Source of the DNA: Dehalococcoidia bacterium
Lineage (GTDB): Bacteria > Chloroflexota > Dehalococcoidia > GIF9 > AB-539-J10
Direction: 5' to 3'
NCBI GenBank assembly: GCA_004377135.1
Contig: SOHS01000072.1
Span: forward strand, 1-16,075
DNA: 16,075 nucleotides
Below the pieces are notes generated by a model. The model was not told the origin of the DNA. It did no database searches and saw nothing but the letters and a program-made list of their open reading frames with translations. Positions within the stretch are counted from its first letter, which is position 1; each line of letters opens with the position of its first letter. Shown here piece by piece: positions 1 through 6,828 of this stretch. The position numbers were made by a program, and so were the translations under genes.

Positions 1-1229
1 GAAGCCAGTAAACGAAGTAAAACAGAATTGCATTGCCTGGGCTTAAGGTCAGGGATGATGCTCACATCGAGGGATTGAAGCTCTTCAAGCCATGCTGGCT
101 TCTTACTCCGCTGGCGATAGAGGGGCGGGGAGACCAACAAATTCACGGGAATCTCAGCGACAACTTTCCCCCTTTCTTTAACCACGGCTAAGCCAGTATT
201 GGTAACCCGACCAATGATATCGGAGTGAATTTCCCAGCGACCAAGAAGGGCTTTCACCTTTTCCTCACAACCCATCTTAACAATCACCAGCATTCGCTCC
301 TGCGACTCCGAGAGCATTACTTCGTATGGGGTCATATTCTCTTCGCAACGACGCACTTTAAGTACATCTATTTCCACTCCACCCCCACCTCTAGCCGCAC
401 ACTCCACCGTAGAGCTTGTTAACCCAGCAGCCCCCAGGTCCTGCATGCCTACAATCCAATCAGTCTGCGCTAATTCAAGGCACGCTTCAATGAGCAGTTT
501 CTCCAGAGAAGGATTGCCTGCCGGAACCACTGATTTCGTCTCTGGCTCATCCTCAAAACTACGCGATGCTAGACCAGAAGCGCCATGAATCCCGTCACGA
601 CCGGTGTCAGCTCCTACCACCATTAACAAGTTACCTTCTCCACTGGCCCTAGCTTTGACCAGCTTACCTTTTTCGCAAATGCCCAAACATAAGCCATTAA
701 CTAACGGATTACCAGTATATCTATCAGCAAAAAATACTTCGCCACCCACACCAGGTATTCCCAGGCAATTTCCATAGTCGGCAAGACCATTGACAACTCC
801 ATTGAACAAGTAGCGATTATTGGATTCAGTTAAAGGACCAAAGCGAAGCGAGTTGAGCAAAGCTATGGGGCGAGCACCCATAGTAAAGATATCCCTTATA
901 ACGCCGCCTGCTGCTGTGGCTGCACCTTGATATGGGTCAATCGCTGAAGGGTGATTGTGGGACTCTATTTTCATTGCCACCGCTTTTCCATCGCCAATAT
1001 CTACCACTCCGGCATTTTCCTCTCCTGGACGCACTAAGACATTTTTGCTTCGGGAGGGCAAAAGCTTGAGTAAGGGCTTAGAGTGCTTGTAGCCGCAATG
1101 CTCACTCCATAATGAGCCGAACATTCCCAGCTCTACCTCATTGGGCTCTCGCCCTAACTGCTGTACGATAAGCTTATATTCCTTTTCGCTTAAAGCAACT
1201 TCATCCAGAATTTCCTTAGAGATATTCAT
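1..1229 (-). CDS. purL: Phosphoribosylformylglycinamidine synthase, PurL subunit (partial, C-terminal half outside window)
   Basis: PurL is the ATP-dependent synthetase subunit that converts FGAR to FGAM, using ammonia delivered from PurQ, in cytosolic purine biosynthesis. Reading leftwards from the ATG at 1229-1227, the frame stays open to position 1, giving about 409 residues of a protein usually about 730-770 long. Seen directly: an N-terminal segment with SEHCGYKHS at residues 42-50 (His44 matches the family's catalytic histidine), IESHNHPSAIDPYQG from residue 88 and AATAAGGVIRDIFTMGARP shortly after, all diagnostic of PurL. The length of the N-terminal region fits the small, PurQ/PurS-dependent form rather than the large fused enzyme. 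GGAG (plus-strand 1237-1240) lies about 7 bases before the ATG and supports this start. The gene is separated from yqeY upstream by 182 bases with a hairpin and a repeat. It runs off the window edge with no sign of breakage. Confidence 0.96.
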   Translation of the reverse strand, partial: MNISKEILDEVALSEKEYKLIVQQLGREPNEVELGMFGSLWSEHCGYKHSKPLLKLLPSRSKNVLVRPGEENAGVVDIGDGKAVAMKIESHNHPSAIDPYQGAATAAGGVIRDIFTMGARPIALLNSLRFGPLTESNNRYLFNGVVNGLADYGNCLGIPGVGGEVFFADRYTGNPLVNGLCLGICEKGKLVKARASGEGNLLMVVGADTGRDGIHGASGLASRSFEDEPETKSVVPAGNPSLEKLLIEACLELAQTDWIVGMQDLGAAGLTSSTVECAARGGGGVEIDVLKVRRCEENMTPYEVMLSESQERMLVIVKMGCEEKVKALLGRWEIHSDIIGRVTNTGLAVVKERGKVVAEIPVNLLVSPPLYRQRSKKPAWLEELQSLDVSIIPDLKPRQCNSVLLRLLA

Positions 1230-1251
1230 TAATCGGCTCCGTTCACCAAGA

Positions 1252-1300
1252 TGTCATTTCGAGGAGTGAAGCGTGAAGAACGTAGCAACAATCTCGAGAA
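1252..1300. repeat. Degenerate intergenic repeat with inverted-repeat ends (REP-like)
   Basis: The stretch has the pattern CATTTCGAGGAGTGAAGCG, then GAAGAACGTAGCAACAATCTCGAGA. CATTTCGAG at the left end can pair with the CTCGAGA at the right end, and TCTCGAGA (1292-1299) is itself a palindrome. From memory, 'cattgcgaggagcgaagcgacgaagcaatctcg'-like elements are scattered between genes in many bacteria, notably Dehalococcoidia and related Chloroflexota. This looks like a diverged single copy in the purL leader. The family assignment is by recollection; only one copy is visible here. Confidence 0.5.
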
Positions 1301-1351
1301 GTCCAGGTGCTGGGGAAAATAACGATTCCAAATTTCATACTGTAAAGAACA

Positions 1352-1375
1352 ATGGCGGTACTCTGTTACCGCCAT
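1352..1375 (-). terminator. Probable intrinsic terminator of rpsU-yqeY
   Basis: There is a perfect 9-bp inverted repeat ATGGCGGTA / TACCGCCAT around a 6-base loop, 36 bases past the yqeY stop codon. On the minus strand it is followed by TTGTTCTTTA, a broken U-rich tract, so termination may be partial or Rho-assisted. It would separate rpsU-yqeY from purL. Confidence 0.6.
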
Positions 1376-1411
1376 CACGCCATAATTAAAAACCTCGGTC
1401 GCCTTCCAAGC

Positions 1412-1861
1412 CTAGCCAGCGGCAAGCAATTCTGAAACTATCTCGCTGGCCTCTTTGCCATCAGCTTTGCCTTTGAGTTGAGGCATAAGCTGAGACATGA
1501 CCTTGCCTTTGTCGCTCGGCCCCTTAGCTCCAACTGCATCAACCACTTGCCGTGCCGCTGCCATGATCTCCGCCCGACTCATTTGCTCAGGAAGATAGCT
1601 CATAAGAATAGCCAGTTCTGCTTCTTCCTGCGCCACCAGATCACTACGATTCCCCTTCTTAAAGGCTTCGATGCTCTCCCGACGACGTTTTACTTCCTTG
1701 GTAATAACGTCAAGCACTTTGTTATCGTCAGCGGGCTTTTGCTGCGCAATTTCAGCATTCTTTATTTCAGATAATAGTAACCTTAATGTGGCAACCTCTA
1801 CTCTCTGCTGCCGCTTAAGCGCTCCCTTGAGAGCTTCCCGAATACTATCCTTCAGCGCCAT
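1412..1861 (-). CDS. yqeY: GatB/YqeY domain-containing protein
   Basis: YqeY is a small all-helical protein related to the C-terminal tRNA-binding tail of GatB, the amidotransferase subunit. Its precise role is unsettled; a link to tRNA or translation is inferred from that homology. The product is 149 residues from the chosen ATG at 1861, matching the usual 145-150. Seen: MALKDSIREALKGALK at the N-terminus, VATLRLLLSEIKNAEIA, then ITKEVKRRRESIEAFKKG, ELAILMSYLPEQMS and a C-terminal SDKGKVMSQLMPQLKGKADG, all typical of the family. A longer reading from 1921 would add 20 very basic residues that overlap the out-of-frame end of rpsU, so it was rejected. The ATG sits 7 bases after the rpsU stop, with a weak CCAAGAG ahead of it, so translation is probably coupled to rpsU. 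Confidence 0.93.
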   Translation of the reverse strand: MALKDSIREALKGALKRQQRVEVATLRLLLSEIKNAEIAQQKPADDNKVLDVITKEVKRRRESIEAFKKGNRSDLVAQEEAELAILMSYLPEQMSRAEIMAAARQVVDAVGAKGPSDKGKVMSQLMPQLKGKADGKEASEIVSELLAAG

Positions 1862-1868
1862 CTCTTGG

Positions 1869-2045
1869 CTATCTAGAGCTTTTCCGCCTTTTCGCTGCCG
1901 CTTTCTTTCTCCTCTCTTCACTGGGTTTTTCGAAATGCCTGCGGCGGCGAACTTCAGCTAAAATGCGGTCCTGCTGTACCTGCCTATTAAATCTACGCAG
2001 CAGGGCCTCGAAACTCTCGCCTGAACCAATCTTTACATGAGCCAT
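1869..2045 (-). CDS. rpsU: Small ribosomal subunit protein bS21
   Basis: bS21 is a small basic protein of the 30S subunit that sits near the 3' end of 16S rRNA and helps translation initiation. The product is 58 residues. Seen: start MAHVKIGSGESFEALLRRFN, a central DRILAEVRRRRHFEKPSEER and a lysine/arginine-rich tail, the standard S21 layout. An upstream in-frame ATG at 2087 was rejected because it would overlap the -35 element of the promoter and because the MA[HE]V start is the conserved one. There is no clear Shine-Dalgarno sequence. The gene pairs with yqeY, a common arrangement in bacteria. Confidence 0.95.
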   Translation of the reverse strand: MAHVKIGSGESFEALLRRFNRQVQQDRILAEVRRRRHFEKPSEERRKKAAAKRRKSSR

Positions 2046-2058
2046 ATCAAAACAATGT

Positions 2059-2087
2059 ATTTTACTCCGGTCACTCAAGTGTGTCAA
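2059..2087 (-). promoter_or_regulatory. Sigma-70-type promoter for rpsU-yqeY
   Basis: On the minus strand TTGACA (2087-2082) and TAAAAT (2064-2059) are separated by exactly 17 bases: a perfect -35, a five-of-six -10 and ideal spacing. The expected transcription start is near 2052, only about 7 bases before the rpsU ATG at 2045, so the mRNA would be nearly leaderless. Confidence 0.75.
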
Positions 2088-2117
2088 TTACAGGGTGGTA
2101 GAGATAAGTTATCGTGT

Positions 2118-2148
2118 TTGACAAATAGGAGTAAAACGTGCTAAGAAT
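2118..2148 (+). promoter_or_regulatory. Candidate promoter for the plus-strand lipid locus
   Basis: A perfect TTGACA lies at 2118-2123. The best -10 candidate at a tolerable distance is AAGAAT (2143-2148, 19-base spacer, four of six); TATAGT at 2148-2153 is a better hexamer but too far away (24 bases). It lies 22-52 bases before the first gene at 2170 and is back to back with the rpsU promoter. The -10 is uncertain. Confidence 0.35.
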
Positions 2149-2169
2149 ATAGTATCCGGGAGAGAGCAT

Positions 2170-2571
2170 ATGGCAGCACAGGGAAAAAAGCCCAAGCTTG
2201 ATTCGGTAATTAGGTCTCTTGCAAAGAGGGGGTTCTCCCTTTTTGTGAAAGCCGTAGATAAATATGCTCCAGATAGGCTGCTGCTCTTCGGCCTCAATTT
2301 TTTGGATAAACGTGTTCCAAATAGACTGATTTCCTTCGCAATTAAGTGGGTCGAGAGATTAGCTCCTCGTAAGCTGATTTCTAGCGTTATTGCTACCGCT
2401 GATGAGTATGTCCCTGACGAGGTAGCGAACTCGAGAAAGGTCTGCACTGTTCTTGCTGGATTAGGGAAGTACATTCCGGACGAGATAATTCCCCCGGAGT
2501 CCACAGGAAGGTGGGAAAATCTTAGAACAAAGTTCCATATTCCGAAATTAATATCGAGCAAGCCAAAGTAA
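2170..2571 (+). CDS. Unknown protein built of 16-residue proline-containing repeats
   Basis: I do not recognise a family for this 133-residue protein. The start is well supported by GGGAGAGAG shortly before the ATG. From about residue 29 it consists of tandem 16-residue units, with prolines at residues 34, 50, 66 and 82 (exact spacing 16) and a fifth at 103. The unit is roughly hydrophobic, acidic, basic, x, A/V, P, D/N/R, R/K/E, L/V, I/L and then mostly hydrophobic; examples are KYAPDRLLL, KRVPNRLIS, RLAPRKLIS, EYVPDEVAN and KYIPDEIIP. Residues 13-28 look like a further unit lacking the proline. The N-terminus is lysine-rich, and there is no signal peptide or clear membrane helix. The units could form short amphipathic helices kinked at proline, binding membrane, lipid or protein partners; this is inference. 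It is the first gene of the lipid locus, 72 bases before the OleA-like gene, so it probably serves that pathway. Confidence 0.75.
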   Translation: MAAQGKKPKLDSVIRSLAKRGFSLFVKAVDKYAPDRLLLFGLNFLDKRVPNRLISFAIKWVERLAPRKLISSVIATADEYVPDEVANSRKVCTVLAGLGKYIPDEIIPPESTGRWENLRTKFHIPKLISSKPK

Positions 2572-2606
2572 GCTTGCGCAGTTGATACAGCTAATTTCAT
2601 CGTAGG

Positions 2607-2627
2607 TCCTCACGATGCTTGTGAGGA
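2607..2627 (+). other. Hairpin in the leader between the repeat protein and the OleA-like gene
   Basis: There is a perfect 7-bp inverted repeat TCCTCAC / GTGAGGA around a 7-base loop, ending 16 bases before the ATG at 2644. It is followed by A-rich rather than T-rich sequence, so it is not an intrinsic terminator of the plus-strand transcript. It could be an RNA-processing or stability element that separates expression of the first gene from the enzymes. Confidence 0.4.
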
Positions 2628-2643
2628 AAAAGTAGGATACTGA

Positions 2644-3693
2644 ATGCGGTATAAGAAGGTTTGTGTTGAGTCTTTCGGTTATGAACTACCTGAAACTATC
2701 ATCACATCTTTGAGCCTGGAGGAAAGACTAGCCCCGATATACAACAAATTGAATCTCCGTTATGGACGCCTGGAAATGATGACCGGGATTCGTGAACGAC
2801 GATTGTGGAACGACGGAGTTACGCCTAGTCAGGCTAGCATAAAAGCAGCAGAAAAAGCTATTAGCAAGTCTGGAGTCAATAAAGAGGATATCGGATGTCT
2901 ACTCCATACCTCGGTATCCCGTGATTTCTTGGAGCCAGCAACGGCTACGGTAGTCCACGATTCCTTAGGTCTCCCATCCACAGCTACCATTTTTGACATC
3001 TCCAATGCCTGCCTCGGTTTCATCAACGGAATGGTAACTTTGGCCAATATGATTGAGTTGGGTCAGGTAAAAGCAGGAATTGTGGTTGGCTGTGAGAGCA
3101 GCAAACGAATTATTGATGCAATAATCGATAAGGTTTTGAAAGACCCGGACATCACCAAAGAAAAGGTCAAAATGGCCTTTGCCACTCTAACTTTGGGGTC
3201 AGGAGCAGCGGCAGCGGTGTTGACGCACTCCTCCTTATCGCGAGACGGGCATAAGCTTCTTGGTGGGGTAACGCGCGCAGCCTCACAGCACAATGATCTT
3301 TGCCGTATAAAGGACGATACCTGCTTCTTCGACCCGAGGATTTCGCCTGACATGTACACAAACTCTACTGAGCTCCTCAAAAACGGAGCAAAATTGGCAC
3401 CTGACACCTGGGAGGCTGTAAAACAAGAACTTGAGTGGAAGAACCCCGACGTAGATAGGTTTTTTACTCATCAGGTTAGCACCGTGCATAGTAAATTGTT
3501 GTTTGAGACCCTGGGACTAGATAAGGCAAAAGACTTTTCCACTGTAGAATATCTAGGAAACATTGGGTCGGTTTCACTGCCCATTACCATGGCTATCGGA
3601 ATTGACCGGGGTTGCCTCAGCCCTGGTGATAAGGCTGCCATGCTGGGGATTGGCAGCGGCATAGTCTGTCTTGTGCTGGGTCTAGAATGGTAG
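2644..3693 (+). CDS. OleA-like 3-oxoacyl synthase (KAS III / thiolase superfamily)
   Basis: This is a 349-residue condensing enzyme of the FabH/OleA group. OleA joins two fatty acyl-CoAs head to head to give a 2-alkyl-3-ketoacid in long-chain olefin synthesis; FabH starts fatty acid chains. Seen: the Cys-His-Asn triad at Cys123 (NACLGFINGM), His276 (THQVS) and Asn306 (YLGNIG), plus LLGIGSG-type glycines at 334-338. Several stretches resemble Xanthomonas OleA as I remember it: RERRLW, SVSRDFLEPATA, NACLGFINGM, GGVTR and HQVS. Glu97 in the SRDFLEP segment lies 26 residues before the catalytic Cys, the same spacing as OleA's catalytic Glu117 to Cys143. No OleB, OleC or OleD partner is in the window; the neighbours are FAS II enzymes, so the acyl donors may be ACP-bound. 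The start is supported by TAGGAT 6-8 bases upstream. It could instead be a specialised FabH-type priming enzyme. Confidence 0.85.
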   Translation: MRYKKVCVESFGYELPETIITSLSLEERLAPIYNKLNLRYGRLEMMTGIRERRLWNDGVTPSQASIKAAEKAISKSGVNKEDIGCLLHTSVSRDFLEPATATVVHDSLGLPSTATIFDISNACLGFINGMVTLANMIELGQVKAGIVVGCESSKRIIDAIIDKVLKDPDITKEKVKMAFATLTLGSGAAAAVLTHSSLSRDGHKLLGGVTRAASQHNDLCRIKDDTCFFDPRISPDMYTNSTELLKNGAKLAPDTWEAVKQELEWKNPDVDRFFTHQVSTVHSKLLFETLGLDKAKDFSTVEYLGNIGSVSLPITMAIGIDRGCLSPGDKAAMLGIGSGIVCLVLGLEW

Positions 3694-3802
3694 AGAAAAT
3701 GGCCCCAGCAACATGAGGTCAGAGAGATACTCCTTAGGAACGATGCAACTAGATTTCTTCAAGCTGCTCTAATATATACATTTTTGATGGAAGTTATATC
3801 CC

Positions 3803-5053
3803 ATGATGGCGAGGAAACCTAACGAAGCACGAATTGTAATTACCGGGGTTGGCCTAACGGCGCCAAACGGAAATAACCTGGCGGAATTTCGAGAAAATCT
3901 ACTTGCTGGCAAATCCGGGATACAAAAATTCAACGTCCGCTACATGGGTGAAGTATTGGCTGGTGTATGTCACTTCGACCCACTGAAGTATCAAAAAAAG
4001 AAGGAATTGCGTCGAGGAACGAGGGCCGGCTCTGTAGCTATTTACTGCGCTCAAGAGGCAATTGCTGATGCCAAATTAGACCTTGCCTGCCTTGATAAAT
4101 CGAGGATTGGTGTCTTTGTCGGGATTACTGAGCATGGTAACGTGGACACGGAAAAACAAATATACGAAATCAAGCAATTCGATTACAATACAACGTTCGT
4201 GTCACACCATTACAACCCAAGAATAGTGGCCAACAATCCAGCCGGTGAAGTAACCTTGAATATGGGAATTACTGGACCTCACTACACTTTGGGGGCCGCT
4301 TGCGCTGGCGGTAACATTGGACTCATACAGGGACTACAAATGTTGCTGCTGGGTGAAGTTGATTTAGCTCTAGCTGGCGGGGTTTCAGAGACTATTCATG
4401 CCTTTGGTGCTTTTGCCAGTTTTAGGAGTGAAGGTGCTTTGGCTTCTCATGCAGACCCTGAAAAGGCTTGCCGCCCTTTTGATAAGAACCGGAATGGTGT
4501 TGTTGTTTCAGAAGGAGGATGTATCTACCTTGTGGAAAGATTAGGCGATGCGCTGAAACGAGGAGCCAGGATTTACGGTGAAATAGTGGGATATGCTATC
4601 AACTCAGATGCTTTTGATTTCGTTCTCCCAAACGCACAAAGGCAATCTGAGTGCATGAAACTCGCCCTCAATAAGGCCGGCATATCTGCGGGAGATATCG
4701 ATATCATCAATACACATGCGACTGGAACTCGTGAAGGGGATGCCGCGGAGTGCCAGGCGATAAGAGAAGTCTTTGGTAACCATATCAATGTATATATAAA
4801 CAACACCAAGAGTTATATTGGTCATACAATGGGGGCAGCCGCCGCTCTAGAATTAGCGGGGAATTTGCCTTCCTTTGAAGACCACATCGTTCATCCGACA
4901 ATCAATGTGGATCAACTAGATCCCGAATGTTCTTTTGAGAACCTAGTTATTAATGAACCTAGAAAGGTTGACAAGGTCAACTATATATTGAATAATTCCT
5001 TTGGAATGCTAGGTCTCAATTCGGTCGTCATCATAAAAAGGTTTGGAGAATAA
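3803..5053 (+). CDS. FabF-like beta-ketoacyl-ACP synthase (KAS II type)
   Basis: This enzyme elongates an acyl-ACP by decarboxylative condensation with malonyl-ACP. Its 416 residues are close to the FabF norm of about 412. Seen: nucleophile Cys167 in GAACAGGN, His305 in NTHATGT, and Lys336 and His341 in TKSYIGHTMGAA, so all catalytic residues are present and it is not a chain-length-factor-like inactive partner. The C-terminal gating loop, usually SFGFGGTN, reads SFGMLGLN at 399-406, replacing the gatekeeper Phe with Met and a loop Gly with Leu. That suggests an altered acyl pocket or ACP-gating behaviour (inference). Two adjacent ATGs (3803, 3806) are possible starts; GGAAG lies about 10 bases upstream. 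A 109-base gap separates it from the OleA-like gene and the ACP gene follows 40 bases later. A dedicated rather than housekeeping role is inferred from the context. Confidence 0.92.
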   Translation: MMARKPNEARIVITGVGLTAPNGNNLAEFRENLLAGKSGIQKFNVRYMGEVLAGVCHFDPLKYQKKKELRRGTRAGSVAIYCAQEAIADAKLDLACLDKSRIGVFVGITEHGNVDTEKQIYEIKQFDYNTTFVSHHYNPRIVANNPAGEVTLNMGITGPHYTLGAACAGGNIGLIQGLQMLLLGEVDLALAGGVSETIHAFGAFASFRSEGALASHADPEKACRPFDKNRNGVVVSEGGCIYLVERLGDALKRGARIYGEIVGYAINSDAFDFVLPNAQRQSECMKLALNKAGISAGDIDIINTHATGTREGDAAECQAIREVFGNHINVYINNTKSYIGHTMGAAAALELAGNLPSFEDHIVHPTINVDQLDPECSFENLVINEPRKVDKVNYILNNSFGMLGLNSVVIIKRFGE

Positions 5054-5093
5054 ACTTGGAAACGCTATTTTCAAATAAACAAATGGGGGGTAC

Positions 5094-5345
5094 ATGACCA
5101 AGGAAGAAACTAAATCCGTCCTTATGGAAATTGTTGCCCAAATTATACCGGATGAGGATCTGACCAATCTTAAGGGCGATATCCCAATACGAGAACAAGT
5201 CGAATTGGACTCAATGGATTTCTTAGACATCATTATGGAGCTACGAAAACGTTACGGCATAGAGGTTCCTGAGGATGACTATATACAATTAGCCACGATA
5301 GATAGCTCTGTAGCTTATCTAGAGCCGCGGATGAGAGACCTTTAA
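5094..5345 (+). CDS. Acyl carrier protein
   Basis: This is an 83-residue carrier protein that holds growing acyl chains on a phosphopantetheine arm. Seen: the attachment serine Ser40 in the LDSMDFLDI motif at the start of predicted helix II (DSM rather than the commoner DSL), an acidic helix around it (IIMELRKRYGIEVPEDD) and a final helix ending ATIDSSVAYL. It lacks the highly acidic housekeeping AcpP signature, which fits a pathway-specific ACP. A strong GGGGGG lies a few bases before the ATG. It sits between the FabF-like gene and the desaturase-like pair; the phosphopantetheinyl transferase at the end of the locus is its likely activator. A polyketide or other specialised carrier is equally compatible with the fold. 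Confidence 0.93.
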   Translation: MTKEETKSVLMEIVAQIIPDEDLTNLKGDIPIREQVELDSMDFLDIIMELRKRYGIEVPEDDYIQLATIDSSVAYLEPRMRDL

Positions 5346-5442
5346 TCGGTAGTGTTAATACGCCGGAAGCACAAATTTTTATCGCATTTTCCCCGAGGAT
5401 TGAAGGTTCAGGTTTGCCTTTGATTTTAAAAAGAGCCGGACT

Positions 5443-6828
5443 ATGGATTACGATGTTCTAATTATCGGTGCAGGCATGTCTGGCCTTGCTGCTGGCATTA
5501 GATTGGCCTACTACGATAAAAGGGTTTGCATCATCGAAAAACATTATCGTGTTGGGGGGCTTAATTCTTTTTACAACCGTGGGGGACGTAAATTCGATGT
5601 CGGTCTTCATGCTATGACCAACTATGTTCCTAAGGGTGTTAAGTTGACGCCGCTGCCAAAGCTGTTCCGGCAGCTCAAGTTGAAAGCCGAAGATTTTGCT
5701 CTTTGCCCACAACGGATGTCCGCAATTAAATTTCCCGATAAAACCCTCAGATTTAATAACGACCTCGACTTTTTTGTCCAGGAGGTGGTCGATAATTTTC
5801 CGGCGCAGGCTGACAATTTCCAAAGACTGCTTAAGACTATTTTCGAATATGACGAACTGAACTTGTATGCCAAACCAATTTCAGCTCGCGAAGCTGTGGG
5901 CTCCATTATTTCTGACCCACTCCTTATCGATATGGTTTTTTGTCCGCTTATGTTCTACGGAAATGCTCAAGAAAATGATATAGAGTTCGGCCAGTTTGTC
6001 ATTATGTTCAAGGGCATCTACTGTGAAGGTTTCGCCAGACCTCAGGCTGGGGTGCGTCAGATCCTTGACGTGCTGGTGAGAAAATACAGGGGTTGCGGCG
6101 GTGAACTAAAAACGAGGTGCGCAGTAACAAGTATTCAAGCTGCCAATGGCAGAGTTGAATCTGTCCTGCTCGAGAACGGTGAAGTTCTCACAGCCGACAA
6201 GATACTGTCATCCGCTGGTTATGTTGAAACCATGAGACTCCTGTCTAACTATGATCCCACAGGGATAGAGGATAAAGCAGGACAACTCTCCATGGTAGAG
6301 TTTATTACGGTGCTGGACAAGCAACCTGCTGAGATGGGACACGAAACGACCATCATCTTTTATAACAATTCAGATAGATTTGACTATCGAAAACCTGACG
6401 AGCTAGTCAACGTTTCCAGCGGTGTTATCTGCTGCCCCAATAATTTCCAATACCAAAATCCCCTGCCAGAGGGCATGATCAGAATAACTAACCTGGCTAA
6501 CTTCGACCTCTGGAACAGATTGAATGAGGAAGAGTACAAAGCCCAAAAGGCTGCCTGGCTTGGAGCCTCTCTCAATGAAGTGGTAAAACTCATACCTGAT
6601 TTTCGTGATTCCATAGTTTTTACGGATGTCTTCACTCCCAAAACAATCCACAGATTCACCGGCCACATAAATGGCGCGGTCTATGGAACGCCCAATAAGA
6701 CCAAAATGGGGATAACTCATCTAGAAAATCTGTTTATTTGTGGCACCGACCAGGGATTTATGGGAATCGTGGGAGCAATGCTTAGTGGTATCTCCATGGC
6801 AAATCTTCATGTTCTGCAGAAGGCATGA
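5443..6828 (+). CDS. CrtI/phytoene desaturase-like FAD-dependent oxidoreductase (first copy)
   Basis: This 461-residue flavoprotein belongs to the CrtI family (carotenoid desaturases, isomerases and retinol saturase relatives). Seen: an N-terminal dinucleotide-binding fold DVLIIGAGMSGLAAG with GxGxxG at residues 9-14, Glu32 for the adenosine ribose, RVGGLN at 36-41 and a C-terminal FAD segment with NLFICGTDQGFMGIVGAMLSG (Gly434-Asp436 in the usual GD-type position). Length is a little below the usual 490-510. No carotenoid genes (crtB, crtE) are present; its place next to an ACP suggests the substrate is a long acyl or polyene chain on ACP, or a free hydrocarbon (inference). A 97-base gap precedes it, with only a weak AAAAGAG ribosome site. 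Its stop overlaps the start of the next paralogue. Saturase, desaturase or cis-trans isomerase activity cannot be told apart from sequence alone. Confidence 0.88.
   Translation: MDYDVLIIGAGMSGLAAGIRLAYYDKRVCIIEKHYRVGGLNSFYNRGGRKFDVGLHAMTNYVPKGVKLTPLPKLFRQLKLKAEDFALCPQRMSAIKFPDKTLRFNNDLDFFVQEVVDNFPAQADNFQRLLKTIFEYDELNLYAKPISAREAVGSIISDPLLIDMVFCPLMFYGNAQENDIEFGQFVIMFKGIYCEGFARPQAGVRQILDVLVRKYRGCGGELKTRCAVTSIQAANGRVESVLLENGEVLTADKILSSAGYVETMRLLSNYDPTGIEDKAGQLSMVEFITVLDKQPAEMGHETTIIFYNNSDRFDYRKPDELVNVSSGVICCPNNFQYQNPLPEGMIRITNLANFDLWNRLNEEEYKAQKAAWLGASLNEVVKLIPDFRDSIVFTDVFTPKTIHRFTGHINGAVYGTPNKTKMGITHLENLFICGTDQGFMGIVGAMLSGISMANLHVLQKA

Noticed and set aside
225..422. Short plus-strand open frame
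   Set aside because: It lies entirely antisense to purL, which has clear homology.
1412..1921. Longer yqeY reading starting at 1921
   Set aside because: It adds 20 lysine/arginine-rich residues from the out-of-frame end of rpsU; family length and conservation support the ATG at 1861.
1869..2087. Longer rpsU reading starting at 2087
   Set aside because: That start lies within the -35 element and the extra residues are not part of S21; the MAHV start at 2045 is the conserved one.
2109..2600. 163-codon open frame on the minus strand over the repeat protein
   Set aside because: It is antisense to the plus-strand gene with a strong ribosome site and shows no recognisable domain.
3694..3802. Separate promoter for the FabF-like gene
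   Set aside because: TAATATATACAT gives plausible -10 hexamers but no acceptable -35 at 16-18 bases; the gap is AT-rich and I see no other element in it.
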